A DNA stretch of 64,000 nucleotides from Pseudomonas sediminis (lineage in GTDB: Bacteria; Pseudomonadota; Gammaproteobacteria; Pseudomonadales; Pseudomonadaceae), in contig NZ_CP154631.1 of NCBI RefSeq assembly GCF_039555755.1, positions 1,488,001-1,552,000 on the forward strand, written 5' to 3'. The translations under genes were made by a program, and so were the position numbers. The notes under the pieces are model-generated. The model had not been told where the DNA came from. It searched no databases and saw nothing but the letters and a program-made list of their open reading frames with translations. Shown piece after piece: positions 18,116 through 27,484 of the stretch. How positions within the stretch are numbered: the first letter of the stretch is position 1; every line of letters starts with the position of its first letter.

Positions 18116-19444
18116 CGCCAAGTGCACCGTCAGGCCGACCAGCGCACAGGCCACCAACGTCTCGATCACCCCGCGTTTGAAGCCCAGCAACGCCACGCCC
18201 GCACCCAGGGTGATCAATGCCGACACCCAATCGAACGCCCCAGCGAAACCCTGCGGCCAGAGCACGTGATAACCAAAGAACAGCGCCAGATTGAGGATCA
18301 CCCCGACCACGGCGGCGGTGATTCCGGTCAACGGCGCGGTGAACGTCAACTTCCCATGGGTCGACTCCACCAGCGGCCCGCCAGCGAGGATGAACAGAAA
18401 CGACGGCAGAAAGGTGAACCAGGTGACCAGCACCGCCGCCAACGCCCCACTGACGAAGGCCGAATCGCCACCGAACACCGGCTGGCCGTAGGCACCGACG
18501 AAAGCGACGAACGCCACCAGCATGATCAGCGGCCCCGGCGTGGTTTCACCCAGCGCCAGGCCATCGATCATCTGCCGGGGCGACAGCCAGCCGTAGTGCT
18601 CGATGGCGCCCTGGTACACATAGGGCAGCACCGCATAAGCGCCACCGAAGGTGAGCAGCGCCGCCTTGGTGAAGAACCAACCCATCTGCGTCAGCGTGTC
18701 CTGCCAGCCGAACGCCAGGGTCAGCAGGCCCATCGGCAGCAGCCAGAGCACCGCACCGGCCAGCAGGATCAACGCCAGCCGGCTGGAGCGAAAATGCGTG
18801 TGCGCCAGGCGCGTCTCATCATCGATCAATGCCGGCGCATGCACCCCACCCGCCTCGCCATGCCCGGCGCCGACCGCGAAGTGCTGCGGCGCTAGCCGCC
18901 CACCGAGGTAACCCACCAGCGCGGCACCGAGCACGATCAGCGGGAACGGCAGCTGCAAGGCGAAGATGGCGACGAACGCCGCCGCCGCGATGGCCCACAG
19001 CCAGGCATTCTTCAACACCCGCCCGCCGATACGCCAGGCCGCCTGCAGCACGATGGCCGTCACCGCCGGCTTGATGCCATAGAAAATCCCGGCCACCAGC
19101 GGCACATCACCGAACACCAGATAAACCCAGGACAGCGCGATCAGGATAAACAGCGACGGCAACACGAACAGCGCACCAGCGATCACCCCACCCCAGGTGC
19201 GGTGCATCAACCAGCCGATATAAGTGGCCAATTGCTGCGCCTCCGGCCCTGGCAGCAACATGCAGTAGTTCAGCGCATGCAGAAAGCGCCGCTCGGACAA
19301 CCAACGGCGCTTCTCCACCAGTTCCTGATGCATGATCGAAATTTGCCCCGCCGGCCCACCGAAACTGATCAGCCCCAGCTTCAACCAGAACCAGAAAGCC
19401 TGCAGCAAACTGACCGGGGTGGGACGTTCAGACGAGTCGGACAT
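18110..19444 (-). CDS. chrA: chromate transporter family protein (ChrA-like)
   Basis: A 444-residue membrane protein with two homologous CHR halves. The first starts at AFWFWLKLGLISFGGPAGQI, the second at FFTKAALLTFGGAYAVLP; both contain the FGGP/FGGA-type motif, and PGP motifs appear (LLPGPEAQQ, TTPGPLIM). The family expels chromate in some bacteria, but many members have other or unknown anion substrates. Chromate enters through sulfate permeases, so a location near sulfate-uptake genes is sensible. The ATG at 19444, behind CTGGAG, is preferred over 19465. Confidence 0.85.
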   Translation of the reverse strand: MSDSSERPTPVSLLQAFWFWLKLGLISFGGPAGQISIMHQELVEKRRWLSERRFLHALNYCMLLPGPEAQQLATYIGWLMHRTWGGVIAGALFVLPSLFILIALSWVYLVFGDVPLVAGIFYGIKPAVTAIVLQAAWRIGGRVLKNAWLWAIAAAAFVAIFALQLPFPLIVLGAALVGYLGGRLAPQHFAVGAGHGEAGGVHAPALIDDETRLAHTHFRSSRLALILLAGAVLWLLPMGLLTLAFGWQDTLTQMGWFFTKAALLTFGGAYAVLPYVYQGAIEHYGWLSPRQMIDGLALGETTPGPLIMLVAFVAFVGAYGQPVFGGDSAFVSGALAAVLVTWFTFLPSFLFILAGGPLVESTHGKLTFTAPLTGITAAVVGVILNLALFFGYHVLWPQGFAGAFDWVSALITLGAGVALLGFKRGVIETLVACALVGLTVHLAL

Positions 19445-19976
19445 TAGAGGCTCCAGCGGCTGCAAATCGACCGGCCACTATAGCCACGAAACATGACAGT
19501 CGCGCGACACCGCACGAAAAATCACCAGCCAAGCGCAGCCCTTGCCCCACCTGGCCTGGACGAGTTTTCCCGCATCTTATCCACAACGCTTTCCCCAGAT
19601 TCTGTGCACGACACCCGGCAACCCACTCCCGACCTGCCCTGCTGTTGAAAACTCGAGCCAAGTGATTGATTAAACGCGATATTCCGCCTGGCGATAACGC
19701 CAGCAGAGCGTCATTGGATAAAAACTGAACGGCCTGCCGAGGCCCGCTTGAATGCTAGGCGCGGAGGGCTTTTGCAAAGGTTATCCACAGCGGTATTAAC
19801 AGAATTTGTGGGCGGGGTTGGGAAGGGCCTGGATCGCACCTCTGGCACGAGAAACGCGTAGGACGTACCGGTACGCCGGCCGCTCGGAAGCAGTACGCCG
19901 ATGATGTGTTGGACGCAGGTTACTGTCTCGGTACGGCCTGGCGGGCTGCTCGCTTCGCGAGCGAGGCCGCCCTACG
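19445..19976. other. long intergenic region with two perfect DnaA-box sequences
   Basis: No gene was found in about 510 bases between chrA and the MFS gene. TTATCCACA, the consensus DnaA box, occurs at 19577-19585 and 19781-19789 in the same orientation. The right part (19850-19975) has repeat-like GC-rich sequence. This could be a DnaA-titrating or DnaA-regulated site. It does not look like oriC: there is no dnaA, dnaN or rpmH nearby and only two boxes. Confidence 0.5.
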
Positions 19977-21218
19977 TCAGGCCACTTTACTCGGCGAGGC
20001 ATCCTCGAAACGGTCGACCTTGCGCAGGCTCTTGAAGCCAAGCATCCAACCGCCGGTCACGGTCAGGGTGCAGGCGCAACCGATCAGCGCAGCCGGCACC
20101 ACGCCGAACCAGGCGGCGCTGGTGCCGGCACGAAATTCGCCCAGTTCGTTGGAAGAGCCGATGAACAGCATGTTCACCGCATTGACCCGACCACGCATGG
20201 CGTCTGGGGTGGAGAACTGCACCAGCGAGGAACGGATGTACATGCTCACCATATCCGCGCCGCCAGCCACCACCAGCGCGGCGAACGACAACCAGAACAG
20301 GCTGGACAGGGCGAACACCAGATTGGCCAGGCCGAACAACGCCACCGCGCCGAACATCACCAGGCCGACATGGCGGTTGAAGGGCTTCATGCTCAGGTAA
20401 AGGCCGACGGAAACCTCACCGATGGCCATGGCGCTGCGCAGCAGGCCGAGGCCCGTCGGGCCGACTTCCAGCACTTCCTGGGCGTAGATCGGCAGCAAGG
20501 CCACTACGCCGCCAAGCAGTACGGCGAACAGGTCCAGCGAGATGGTGCCGAGGATGATCGGTCGTGTGCGGATGAAGTGAATACCGGCAGTGAAGCGCGC
20601 CCAGGCGGTGGATTCCAGCGCCTGCATCTTCTCGGCATAGCGCACCGGCACCCGCTGCAGCAGCACGCAGCCGGCGAGGAAGCAGGCCAGGCACACCGAG
20701 TAGGTCAGCCCACCGCCACCGATGGCGTACAGACCACCACCGATCACCGGCCCGGAAATGGTCGCGCCGCGCATGATCATGCTATTGGCAGCGATGGCCG
20801 CAGCCAGGCGCTCGCGCGGCACGATCTGCGGCAGCAGGCTCGACAGCGCCGGGCCGGTGAAGGCGCGGCCACAGCCGTACAGCACCAGCACGGCGTAGTA
20901 CCAGGCGACCGGTGCGCCACTCAGCGACAACCATAACAGCGCCCCGGCGCACACGCCTTCGACCAGCCAACTGAGCATCAGGATCAGCTTGCGATCGTAA
21001 CGGTCGATCAGATCGCCGGCCGGCATCAACAGCACCAGCATGGGAATGAATTGAGCCAGGCCGACATAGGCCAGCGACAGCGGGTCGCGCGTCAGGTCGT
21101 AAACCTGCCAGGCCACGACGATGGCCTGAATCTGTACGGCGAACACCACCACGATGCGGGCAATGAGAAACGGCAGGAAACCGGGAAGCCGGTAGACGGA
21201 AACGGGGGCAACGGACAC
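19977..21218 (-). CDS. MFS transporter, EntS/MFS_3-like exporter
   Basis: A 413-residue protein with about 12 membrane segments. The MFS signature between helices 2 and 3 is readable (AGDLIDRYDRKLILMLSW). The overall pattern is like MFS_3 efflux proteins related to enterobactin exporter EntS. No siderophore genes are nearby, so the substrate is unknown. It is a stand-alone gene with REP-like sequence upstream. Confidence 0.85.
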   Translation of the reverse strand: MSVAPVSVYRLPGFLPFLIARIVVVFAVQIQAIVVAWQVYDLTRDPLSLAYVGLAQFIPMLVLLMPAGDLIDRYDRKLILMLSWLVEGVCAGALLWLSLSGAPVAWYYAVLVLYGCGRAFTGPALSSLLPQIVPRERLAAAIAANSMIMRGATISGPVIGGGLYAIGGGGLTYSVCLACFLAGCVLLQRVPVRYAEKMQALESTAWARFTAGIHFIRTRPIILGTISLDLFAVLLGGVVALLPIYAQEVLEVGPTGLGLLRSAMAIGEVSVGLYLSMKPFNRHVGLVMFGAVALFGLANLVFALSSLFWLSFAALVVAGGADMVSMYIRSSLVQFSTPDAMRGRVNAVNMLFIGSSNELGEFRAGTSAAWFGVVPAALIGCACTLTVTGGWMLGFKSLRKVDRFEDASPSKVA

Positions 21219-21521
21219 GGCAGAAACCTCGAGGCATGACCGGCCAGTGCCGGTCGAGGTGAGCCGGCCAATTTACGTCATGGCCCTGCGGTGGGGCAAA
21301 CGGATGAACAGCCTGTTGCGCAGATCGAACCCAAGGAAACCCGGAGCGTTCGTAGAAGTGAACCGTGGGTGATGACTGTAGGAGCGCCGCCCCGGCGCGA
21401 AGATGGATGCAGCCATATCGCAATATCGAGTTGCCGGCTCCGTTCGCCGCGGGGCGCGGCTCCTACAGATGTTGGCAGCGCGGGCGGATGCGGGAGGTCA
21501 TCCTGCCCGCCAATATCCAGG
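21219..21521. other. intergenic region with REP-like inverted repeat
   Basis: About 300 bases upstream of the MFS gene and downstream of the zinc-ribbon gene. A REP-like pair spans 21378-21476: GTAGGAGCGCCGCCCCGGCGC on the left and GGGGCGCGGCTCCTAC on the right. No coding sequence was seen. Confidence 0.65.
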
Positions 21522-21806
21522 CTAGACGAATGCCTGATCGCCGAAACCGCGCGGCAGGCGCTGGCGCCCCGGCAAGGCTGTCAGGCGCGCCTCCCAGGAG
21601 GTGCGCCAGTCATTGACGGCACGCGCGGCTTTCTCACGGCGGGCGGCCCGGCGCGCAGCGTTACGGGCGTTACGACGAGCTTCGGTGAAGACTTCGGTCT
21701 TGCGGCAATTGCGGCATTTGACCTTGCCCAGCTCGGTGGTGGAAGGCAGTTTTTCACCATGAGAGCCACAGGCAAGGTGGCCAGAGACTTTGTAGTGCGT
21801 AACCAT
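21522..21806 (-). CDS. small basic zinc-ribbon-like protein, function unknown
   Basis: A 94-residue protein. The first half has potential metal ligands H11, C13 and H16 and then CRNC (about 30-33), like a zinc ribbon. The middle (about 42-62) is very rich in Arg and Ala (RRNARNAARRAARREKAARA), suggesting a nucleic-acid-binding helix. It starts MVTHYKVSGHLACGSHG behind GGAGATAAC. I do not recognise a named family; similar small proteins occur in Pseudomonas. A nucleic-acid role is inference. Confidence 0.7.
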   Translation of the reverse strand: MVTHYKVSGHLACGSHGEKLPSTTELGKVKCRNCRKTEVFTEARRNARNAARRAARREKAARAVNDWRTSWEARLTALPGRQRLPRGFGDQAFV

Positions 21807-21980
21807 CGCGTTATCTCCTTGATTGTGGGCGCCCGGCTGCAGCCAGCCGATTTACACCCCTCGGAAAATGTGACTATTAAAGCGCAGCGGTGGTTCATTA
21901 ACGGCCAGGAGACATAAGCCGTCTCGCTAGCCACCGGTCCCCCGAGCGGGTCTAATGCCTCCTTTTGCCGGAACATCGCG

Positions 21981-22610
21981 ATGCCCCTGAGCCCCGACGA
22001 ACTCGCGCAGATCAGCGCCCTCACCCTGGCCCACTACCAAAGCAGCGCCGAGGATTTTCGCGAGGGCACGCGCGACCATGACGTGAGCCAGAACATCGCC
22101 GCGCTGCTGCGTCATATCGAGGGCGAAAAGCCCTGGCGCATCCTCGATTTCGGCTGTGGCCCAGGGCGTGATCTGCGCACCTTCAGCGGCCTCGGCCATA
22201 CCGCCATCGGCCTCGATGGCTGCGCAGAGTTCGTCACCATGGCTCGCGCCGACAGCGGCTGCGAAGTCTGGCAGCAAAGTTTTCTAGAGCTGGATCTGCC
22301 GGCCGGCCACTTCGATGGCATCTTCGCCAACGCCAGCCTGTTCCATGTGCCCGATCAGGAGCTGCCGCGCGTGCTCGGTCAGTTGCAGGCAGCGCTGAAA
22401 CCAGGCGGCGTGCTGTTCAGCTCCAACCCGCGCGGCGAGAATCAGGAAGGCTGGAACGGCCCGCGCTACGGCAGCTACCACGACCTGGAACGCTGGCGCG
22501 CGCGGCTCACGGCGGCGGGCTTCGTCGAGCTGGAACACTACTACCGCCCCGCCGGCCTGCCACGCGACCAGCAGCCCTGGCTGGCCAGCGTGTGGCGGCG
22601 TGTCGATTAA
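21981..22610 (+). CDS. class I SAM-dependent methyltransferase
   Basis: A 209-residue methyltransferase with motif I ILDFGCGPGRDLRTF (SAM-binding glycine loop) and the acidic residue at the end of strand 2 (AIGLDGCAEF). The FHVPDQELPRVLGQLQAALKPGGVLF stretch matches motif III-type segments. The target is unknown. It ends overlapping the stop region of the convergent Fsr-like gene by 4 bases. Confidence 0.88.
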   Translation: MPLSPDELAQISALTLAHYQSSAEDFREGTRDHDVSQNIAALLRHIEGEKPWRILDFGCGPGRDLRTFSGLGHTAIGLDGCAEFVTMARADSGCEVWQQSFLELDLPAGHFDGIFANASLFHVPDQELPRVLGQLQAALKPGGVLFSSNPRGENQEGWNGPRYGSYHDLERWRARLTAAGFVELEHYYRPAGLPRDQQPWLASVWRRVD

Positions 22611-23824
22611 TGGGACTTCAGCGACGGCAACAACGCAGTGAGGATACCCAGCAGCGGCAGGAAGGAGCAGATCAGGAACACCTCCTCGATGCCGTGGATG
22701 TCCGCCAGGTAACCGAGCAGCGCCCCGCCGATGCCGCCGAAGCCGAACATCAGGCCGAAGAACAGCCCGGCAATCATGCCGACGTTGCCCGGCATCAGTT
22801 CCTGGGCGAAGACCACGATGGCGGAGAACGCCGAGGCGAGGATGAAGCCGATCACCATGCTCAGCACGCCCGTCCAGAACAGGTCGACGTGCGGCAGCAG
22901 CAGGGAGAACGGCGCCACGCCGAGGATGGAGAACCAGATCACCTGCTTGCGCCCGATACGATCGCCAATCGGCCCGCCGAAGAAGGTGCCGGCCGCCACC
23001 GCGCCGAGGAACAGGAACAGGTAGAGCTGCGAGCTGGCCACCGACAGGTCGAACTTCTCGATCAGGAAGAAGGTGAAGTAGCTGGTGAAGCTGGCCATGT
23101 AGAAGTACTTGGAGAACACCAGCAGCGCCAGGATCAGCAGGGCGAACTTCACCCGCCCGGCTGACAGGCCGTGAGTGGCCACACCGCCCTGCTTGAGCTT
23201 GAACAACGTCAGGTGGTGGCGATACCAGCGGCTCAGGCCGTACAGCACGACGATGGCGAAGGCGGCGAACAGGCCGAACCAGGCGACGTTGCCCTGGCCG
23301 TAGGGAATGATGATCGCCGCCGCCAGCAGCGGGCCGAAGGCGGTGCCGGCATTGCCGCCGACCTGGAAGGTGGACTGTGCCAGCCCGTAGCGCCCGCCCG
23401 AAGCCAGACGAGCGATGCGAGACGCCTCGGGGTGGAAGGTCGACGAGCCGACGCCCACCAACGCCGAAGCCAGGAGGATCGCCGGGAAGCTGCCAACGAA
23501 GGCCAGCATGAGGATGCCGACCAGGGTGCACAGCGAGCCGGCCGGCAGCAGCCAGGGCTTGGGATGGCGGTCGGTGTGGTAGCCCACCCAGGGCTGCAGC
23601 AGCGAGGCGGTGAGCTGAAAGGTCAGGGTGATCAGGCCGATCTGGGCGAAGCTCAGGCCGTAGTTGAGCTTGAGCATCGGGTAGATGGCGGGCAACACCG
23701 CCTGGATCAGGTCGTTGATCAGGTGCGCCAGGGCGCAGGCGCCGATCACGCGCATCACCAGAGGGCTGGCCTGGCTGACGGGCGACGCGCCGGCCAGGGA
23801 GGTAGCGGCAGGGCTGCTGGACAT
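22607..23824 (-). CDS. fsr: MFS transporter, fosmidomycin-resistance (Fsr) type
   Basis: A 405-residue MFS protein with about 12 membrane helices. The family pattern (GACALAHLINDLIQAVLPAIYPMLK, VGYHTDRHPKPWLLPAGSL, FHPEASRIAR) resembles Fsr proteins that export fosmidomycin and related compounds. It is divergent from an AraC regulator gene starting 105 bases away, which probably controls it. Confidence 0.85.
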   Translation of the reverse strand: MSSSPAATSLAGASPVSQASPLVMRVIGACALAHLINDLIQAVLPAIYPMLKLNYGLSFAQIGLITLTFQLTASLLQPWVGYHTDRHPKPWLLPAGSLCTLVGILMLAFVGSFPAILLASALVGVGSSTFHPEASRIARLASGGRYGLAQSTFQVGGNAGTAFGPLLAAAIIIPYGQGNVAWFGLFAAFAIVVLYGLSRWYRHHLTLFKLKQGGVATHGLSAGRVKFALLILALLVFSKYFYMASFTSYFTFFLIEKFDLSVASSQLYLFLFLGAVAAGTFFGGPIGDRIGRKQVIWFSILGVAPFSLLLPHVDLFWTGVLSMVIGFILASAFSAIVVFAQELMPGNVGMIAGLFFGLMFGFGGIGGALLGYLADIHGIEEVFLICSFLPLLGILTALLPSLKSH

Positions 23825-23928
23825 GCTTGAAGCTTCCGAACGAGATGAGGAACGCCGCTATGCTAGGCTGCGCCCAACCGCCTGTCTCACGAAGATAGGG
23901 AAACAACCCTCGCAAAAAAGGCAGCCTC

Positions 23929-24702
23929 ATGCGCTTAGCCGATAAATTACTGGCCGAGATCGACGCATCACCCTGGCTGGTCAGCAGCAGCGCCACCGAT
24001 TACCCGGTCAACGCCGTCATCGAGCCGCACTCGCACCGCAACAAGCACCAGCTGATCTACGCCATTTCCGGGGTGATGGTGGTGACGTCGGCGCTGAACC
24101 AGTGGACGGTGCCGCCGAGCCGCGGCATCTGGATGCCCTGCGGCCAGGTGCACGCGATTCGTTGCATAGGCAGCGTGCGGATGCGCAGCGTCTTCGTACG
24201 CCCCGACAGCCTGCCGGACATGCCCGCCGAGTGCCGCGCCGTGGCCATCTCGCCGCTGCTGGGCGAGCTGATCCGTGCCGCCGTGGACATCACCCAGCCC
24301 TACGCCGACGACTCGCGCGAGGCACGGGTGATGCGCCTGATCCTCGATGAGCTGCGTATCCTGCCGACCCTGCCGCTGCACCTGCCGCAGCCGGCCGACC
24401 CTCGCATCCAGCCAATCTGCACGACACTGCAGGACGACCCCGGCGACGCCTCCACGCTGGCCGACTGGAGCATCCGCCTGGGCCTGGACGAGAAGACCAT
24501 TCAGCGCCTGTTCCAGAAAGGTACCGGCATGACCTTCGGCCAGTGGCGCCAGCAGGCGCGCCTGTTGCTGGCGCTGGAGCGCATCGCCCTGGGTGAGAAG
24601 ATCATCGATATTGCCGGGGAGCTGGGCTACGACAGCCCCAGCGCCTTCACCACCATGTTCAAGAAGCAGTTCGGCACCACGCCCAGCCAGTTCTTCAAGT
24701 AA
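23929..24702 (+). CDS. AraC family transcriptional regulator
   Basis: A 257-residue regulator with an N-terminal cupin-like sensing part (PHSHRNKHQLIYA) and a C-terminal double helix-turn-helix ending IAGELGYDSPSAFTTMFKKQF. It is divergent from the fsr-like MFS gene and likely regulates it. A decayed relative of its C-terminus lies at 38325-38434, with 21 identical consecutive bases (24631-24651 and 38371-38391). Confidence 0.9.
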   Translation: MRLADKLLAEIDASPWLVSSSATDYPVNAVIEPHSHRNKHQLIYAISGVMVVTSALNQWTVPPSRGIWMPCGQVHAIRCIGSVRMRSVFVRPDSLPDMPAECRAVAISPLLGELIRAAVDITQPYADDSREARVMRLILDELRILPTLPLHLPQPADPRIQPICTTLQDDPGDASTLADWSIRLGLDEKTIQRLFQKGTGMTFGQWRQQARLLLALERIALGEKIIDIAGELGYDSPSAFTTMFKKQFGTTPSQFFK

Positions 24703-24717
24703 ACCGGGCAAGAGCAC

Positions 24718-25863
24718 TCAAGACTTCATGCGCAGGATGTCAGGGGTTATGCCCTGTAAGTTCGTTTGCCCACAGAACGCCATGGATAGGTCGAGCTCTT
24801 CCCGAATGATGTGCAAGGCCTTGCTGACACCCTGCTCTCCAAGAGCTCCCAGCCCGTAAAGCATGGCTCGCCCGATATAGGTGCCTTTGGCCCCCAGAGC
24901 GATGGCCTTGAGCACGTCTTGGCCGCAACGGATACCGCTATCGAAGTGCACCTCCGTCTGTCCACCCACCGCATCCACGATCTCCGGCAGAGTCGTGATA
25001 GATGAGGACGCACCATCCAGTTGGCGCCCGCCGTGGTTGGACACGACCACGGCATCGGCACCGCAACTCACCGCGAGACGAGCATCCTCAGGGTGCTGAA
25101 TGCCCTTGATGATCAGTCGGCCGCTCCAGCGCTTGCGTATCCACTCGATATCCTGCCAAGACAAGGTCGGGTCGAATTGCTCACGCGTCCACTCCACCAA
25201 CGACTGGATGTTATCAACACCCTTGGCATGGCCAACGATATTGCCGAACTGACGATGCTGCGTACCCAGCATTCCCAGACACCAGCGCGGCTTGCTCAGC
25301 ATGTTGGCGATGTTGCGCAGGGTCGGCTTGGGGGGCATGGACAGGCCATTCTTCTTGTCCTTGTGGCGCTGACCGAAAACCTGCAGATCCATCGTCACCA
25401 CCAGCGCCGAACAATTGGCGGCCTCGGCCCGAGCGATGAGGCTCTCGACGAATGCGCGATCACGCATGACGTAGAGCTGAAACCAGAACGGGTGATGCCC
25501 GGTCGCCTTGGCCACCGCTTCAAGCGAGCAAATACTCATGGTGGACAGGGTGAAGGGAATGCCGAACTGCTTGGCCGCTCGTGCGGCGAGAATCTCGCCA
25601 TCGGCATGCTGCATACCGGTCAAGCCCGTTGGCGCGATGGCCACCGGCATGCTGACAGGTACGCCGACCATGGTGCTGGCCGTGTCGCGATGGGTGATAT
25701 CACAGGCAACCCGCTGGCGGAATTCGATACGCTGAAAGTCCACCTCGTTGGCTCGGTAGGTGTACTCACTCCATGAGCCGCCATCGACATAATCGTAAAA
25801 CATTCGCGGCACACGCTTTCTCGCCAGGCGGCGCATATCTTCTATGCAGGTTATTTCAGCCAT
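24718..25863 (-). CDS. FMN-dependent alpha-hydroxyacid oxidase/dehydrogenase (LldD-like)
   Basis: A 381-residue TIM-barrel flavoenzyme that oxidises a 2-hydroxyacid to a 2-oxoacid. Catalytic features: Y24, FQLY near 128-131, K253 (LIIKGI), and the SNHGGRQLDG motif with H277 and R280. Residues 170-220 form the long variable loop that in lactate and mandelate dehydrogenases often binds the membrane. The substrate could be lactate, mandelate, glycolate or a cluster-specific hydroxyacid. It follows the flavin monooxygenase gene after 97 bases containing a perfect hairpin. Confidence 0.88.
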   Translation of the reverse strand: MAEITCIEDMRRLARKRVPRMFYDYVDGGSWSEYTYRANEVDFQRIEFRQRVACDITHRDTASTMVGVPVSMPVAIAPTGLTGMQHADGEILAARAAKQFGIPFTLSTMSICSLEAVAKATGHHPFWFQLYVMRDRAFVESLIARAEAANCSALVVTMDLQVFGQRHKDKKNGLSMPPKPTLRNIANMLSKPRWCLGMLGTQHRQFGNIVGHAKGVDNIQSLVEWTREQFDPTLSWQDIEWIRKRWSGRLIIKGIQHPEDARLAVSCGADAVVVSNHGGRQLDGASSSITTLPEIVDAVGGQTEVHFDSGIRCGQDVLKAIALGAKGTYIGRAMLYGLGALGEQGVSKALHIIREELDLSMAFCGQTNLQGITPDILRMKS

Positions 25864-25899
25864 GACATGCCTGTATGTTTATATCGCGGACAATCGAAA

Positions 25900-25924
25900 C
25901 TGCCGAAGCTGACAACTTCGGCAG
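25900..25924. terminator. hairpin between monooxygenase and hydroxyacid oxidase genes
   Basis: CTGCCGAAG-CTGACAA-CTTCGGCAG, a perfect 9-bp inverted repeat. On the minus strand it is followed by TTTCGATTG, a weak T-tract. It may partly terminate the upstream transcript or act as a regulator site for the hydroxyacid oxidase gene. Confidence 0.45.
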
Positions 25925-25960
25925 CACGCAAGGTTAATGATGATACTTGCCAGCCTGGCT

Positions 25961-27211
25961 TCAGACCTTGTCGTAAGCCATATAGGCGTTTTGCAAGACA
26001 ATATGGTCTGCAATGTACTTGGCGTCATGCCAAACACCATAAATGAAGGACGAGGCACGATTCACCAAATTAGGCAAGCCAACAAAGTAAATGCCACTTT
26101 CCGCAGAGATGCCGCGCTTGTGAAACGGCATGCCCTTGTCATCGAACGCGTTGACTTTCAGCCAACTAAAATCGAACTTGAAGCCCGTCGCCCAGATGAT
26201 GGAGGTGATGCCGGCCTGCTCCAGATCCAGCTGGAGAATCGGATTCTTGATGCACTCAGGGTCCTCGAGCAGGTTCCAGGCCTCCGGCTCGGGCGGGAAT
26301 GGCAGACCGTTCTGCTCGATGTAGGCATCGGCCTCTCGCAGTACATCGAAATAAGCCTGATCACCATCTGCGATGTTCTTCGCCAGGCCTTCTTGGAACT
26401 CTACAACACCGTCATTCCAGGCCTTGGTCAGACCTACCAGGGTGATGCCGGAATGAGCAAGGCGGCGGAAATCCACAGTCTTGCCACCTTCGTAGCCACT
26501 GACGGCGAAGGCGACATGCTCTTTCTTCGGACGGATCTTGACCTCATCCCACAGGCCCAGCGCCCCCAGCCACCAGCAATAGTCACGGCCGCGGTAGGAG
26601 CGCGGCGGCCGGTAATGCTCGCCAACCGATAGGTAGACACGTTTGCCCGCACGCTGCAGCTCCTCGGCGATCTGCGAGCCCGAGGCACCTGCCCCCACGA
26701 CCAGAACAGCGCCATCGGCCAACTGCCCGGGGTTCTTGTACAGCGACGAGTGCAACTGCTGAACCTTGGCACTCTGCGGCACGATCTGCGGGAAGGTAGG
26801 CTTCTGGAACGGGCCGGTTGCCGCCACCACATTCGCCGCCTCGATCACACCCTCCGAGGTGGTGACCTTGAAACCGGGACGGGCAACGAGTCGCTCCACC
26901 TGCAAGACCTCCACCCCCGTACGAATGGGGGCCTTGAGCATCGCGGCATAATCCTCGAAGTATTTCGCCATGCGCTCTTTCGGCGGAAAGGCCTCGGGCG
27001 AGATGTTGTCGAATTTCATGCTAGGAAAACGGTCATGCCACGCCGGGCCATTGGCCACCAGAGAATCCCAGCGTTCCGAGCGCCAGCGCTCTGCAATGCG
27101 GCTGCGCTCCAGAACGACATGGGGCACGTCCATCAGTGAGAGATGTTCACTCATGGCAATACCGGCCTGGCCGGCACCGATCACCAACGTGTTGATTTTT
27201 TCAACGGACAT
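25961..27211 (-). CDS. flavin-containing NAD(P)H monooxygenase (CzcO/FMO-like)
   Basis: A 416-residue protein with an FAD-binding GAGQAG motif at 12-17 and a second dinucleotide motif VVGAGASGSQIAEEL for NAD(P)H near 170. The arrangement fits flavin monooxygenases that oxygenate N, S or C atoms. The ATG at 27211 is used: it has AGGAAA upstream, and the 32 residues that an earlier start would add do not fit the fold. It lies in the 24.7-32 kb cluster. Its upstream gap of 273 bases is A+T-rich and probably has its own promoter. Confidence 0.85.
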   Translation of the reverse strand: MSVEKINTLVIGAGQAGIAMSEHLSLMDVPHVVLERSRIAERWRSERWDSLVANGPAWHDRFPSMKFDNISPEAFPPKERMAKYFEDYAAMLKAPIRTGVEVLQVERLVARPGFKVTTSEGVIEAANVVAATGPFQKPTFPQIVPQSAKVQQLHSSLYKNPGQLADGAVLVVGAGASGSQIAEELQRAGKRVYLSVGEHYRPPRSYRGRDYCWWLGALGLWDEVKIRPKKEHVAFAVSGYEGGKTVDFRRLAHSGITLVGLTKAWNDGVVEFQEGLAKNIADGDQAYFDVLREADAYIEQNGLPFPPEPEAWNLLEDPECIKNPILQLDLEQAGITSIIWATGFKFDFSWLKVNAFDDKGMPFHKRGISAESGIYFVGLPNLVNRASSFIYGVWHDAKYIADHIVLQNAYMAYDKV

Positions 27212-27484
27212 TTGCGAATTTCCTAAAGGGCGTCGAGCCTGTGAAATGTTGTTGGCGCCTGGAGCCAACAGACGGTCGAAGAAGTACAGGCGCCCCATAC
27301 AAAGCATTCAACGACCGTAATAAGTCTGCGTAAGTCTGAAACTTTTGAGAATCACGCTTTTTAAATGCAACGCTTCAGAAAAAAAGAAGCGCGCCACTAA
27401 ATCCACCCGCTTTTATTGCTCTAACTTATTTATTTCAGGCAGCCGAGCGGGCCACAGCGAAGTTAAACTTCAGTGCGGTTTGAA

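Noticed and set aside
19577..19789. Chromosomal replication origin
   Set aside because: Only two DnaA boxes and no dnaA, dnaN, rpmH or A+T-rich 13-mer array. It is kept only as a possible DnaA-binding site.
22284..23996. 570-residue minus-strand frame overlapping the Fsr-like and methyltransferase genes
   Set aside because: It is a shifted frame of the MFS gene with Arg/Pro-rich, non-membrane composition. The MFS frame has 12 helices and the proper family motifs.
27459..27471. GAAGTTAAACTTC palindrome just downstream of the ArgE-like gene as an operator
   Set aside because: It is only a 6-bp arm around one base, far (about 250 bases) upstream of the monooxygenase start. There is not enough support to call a site.
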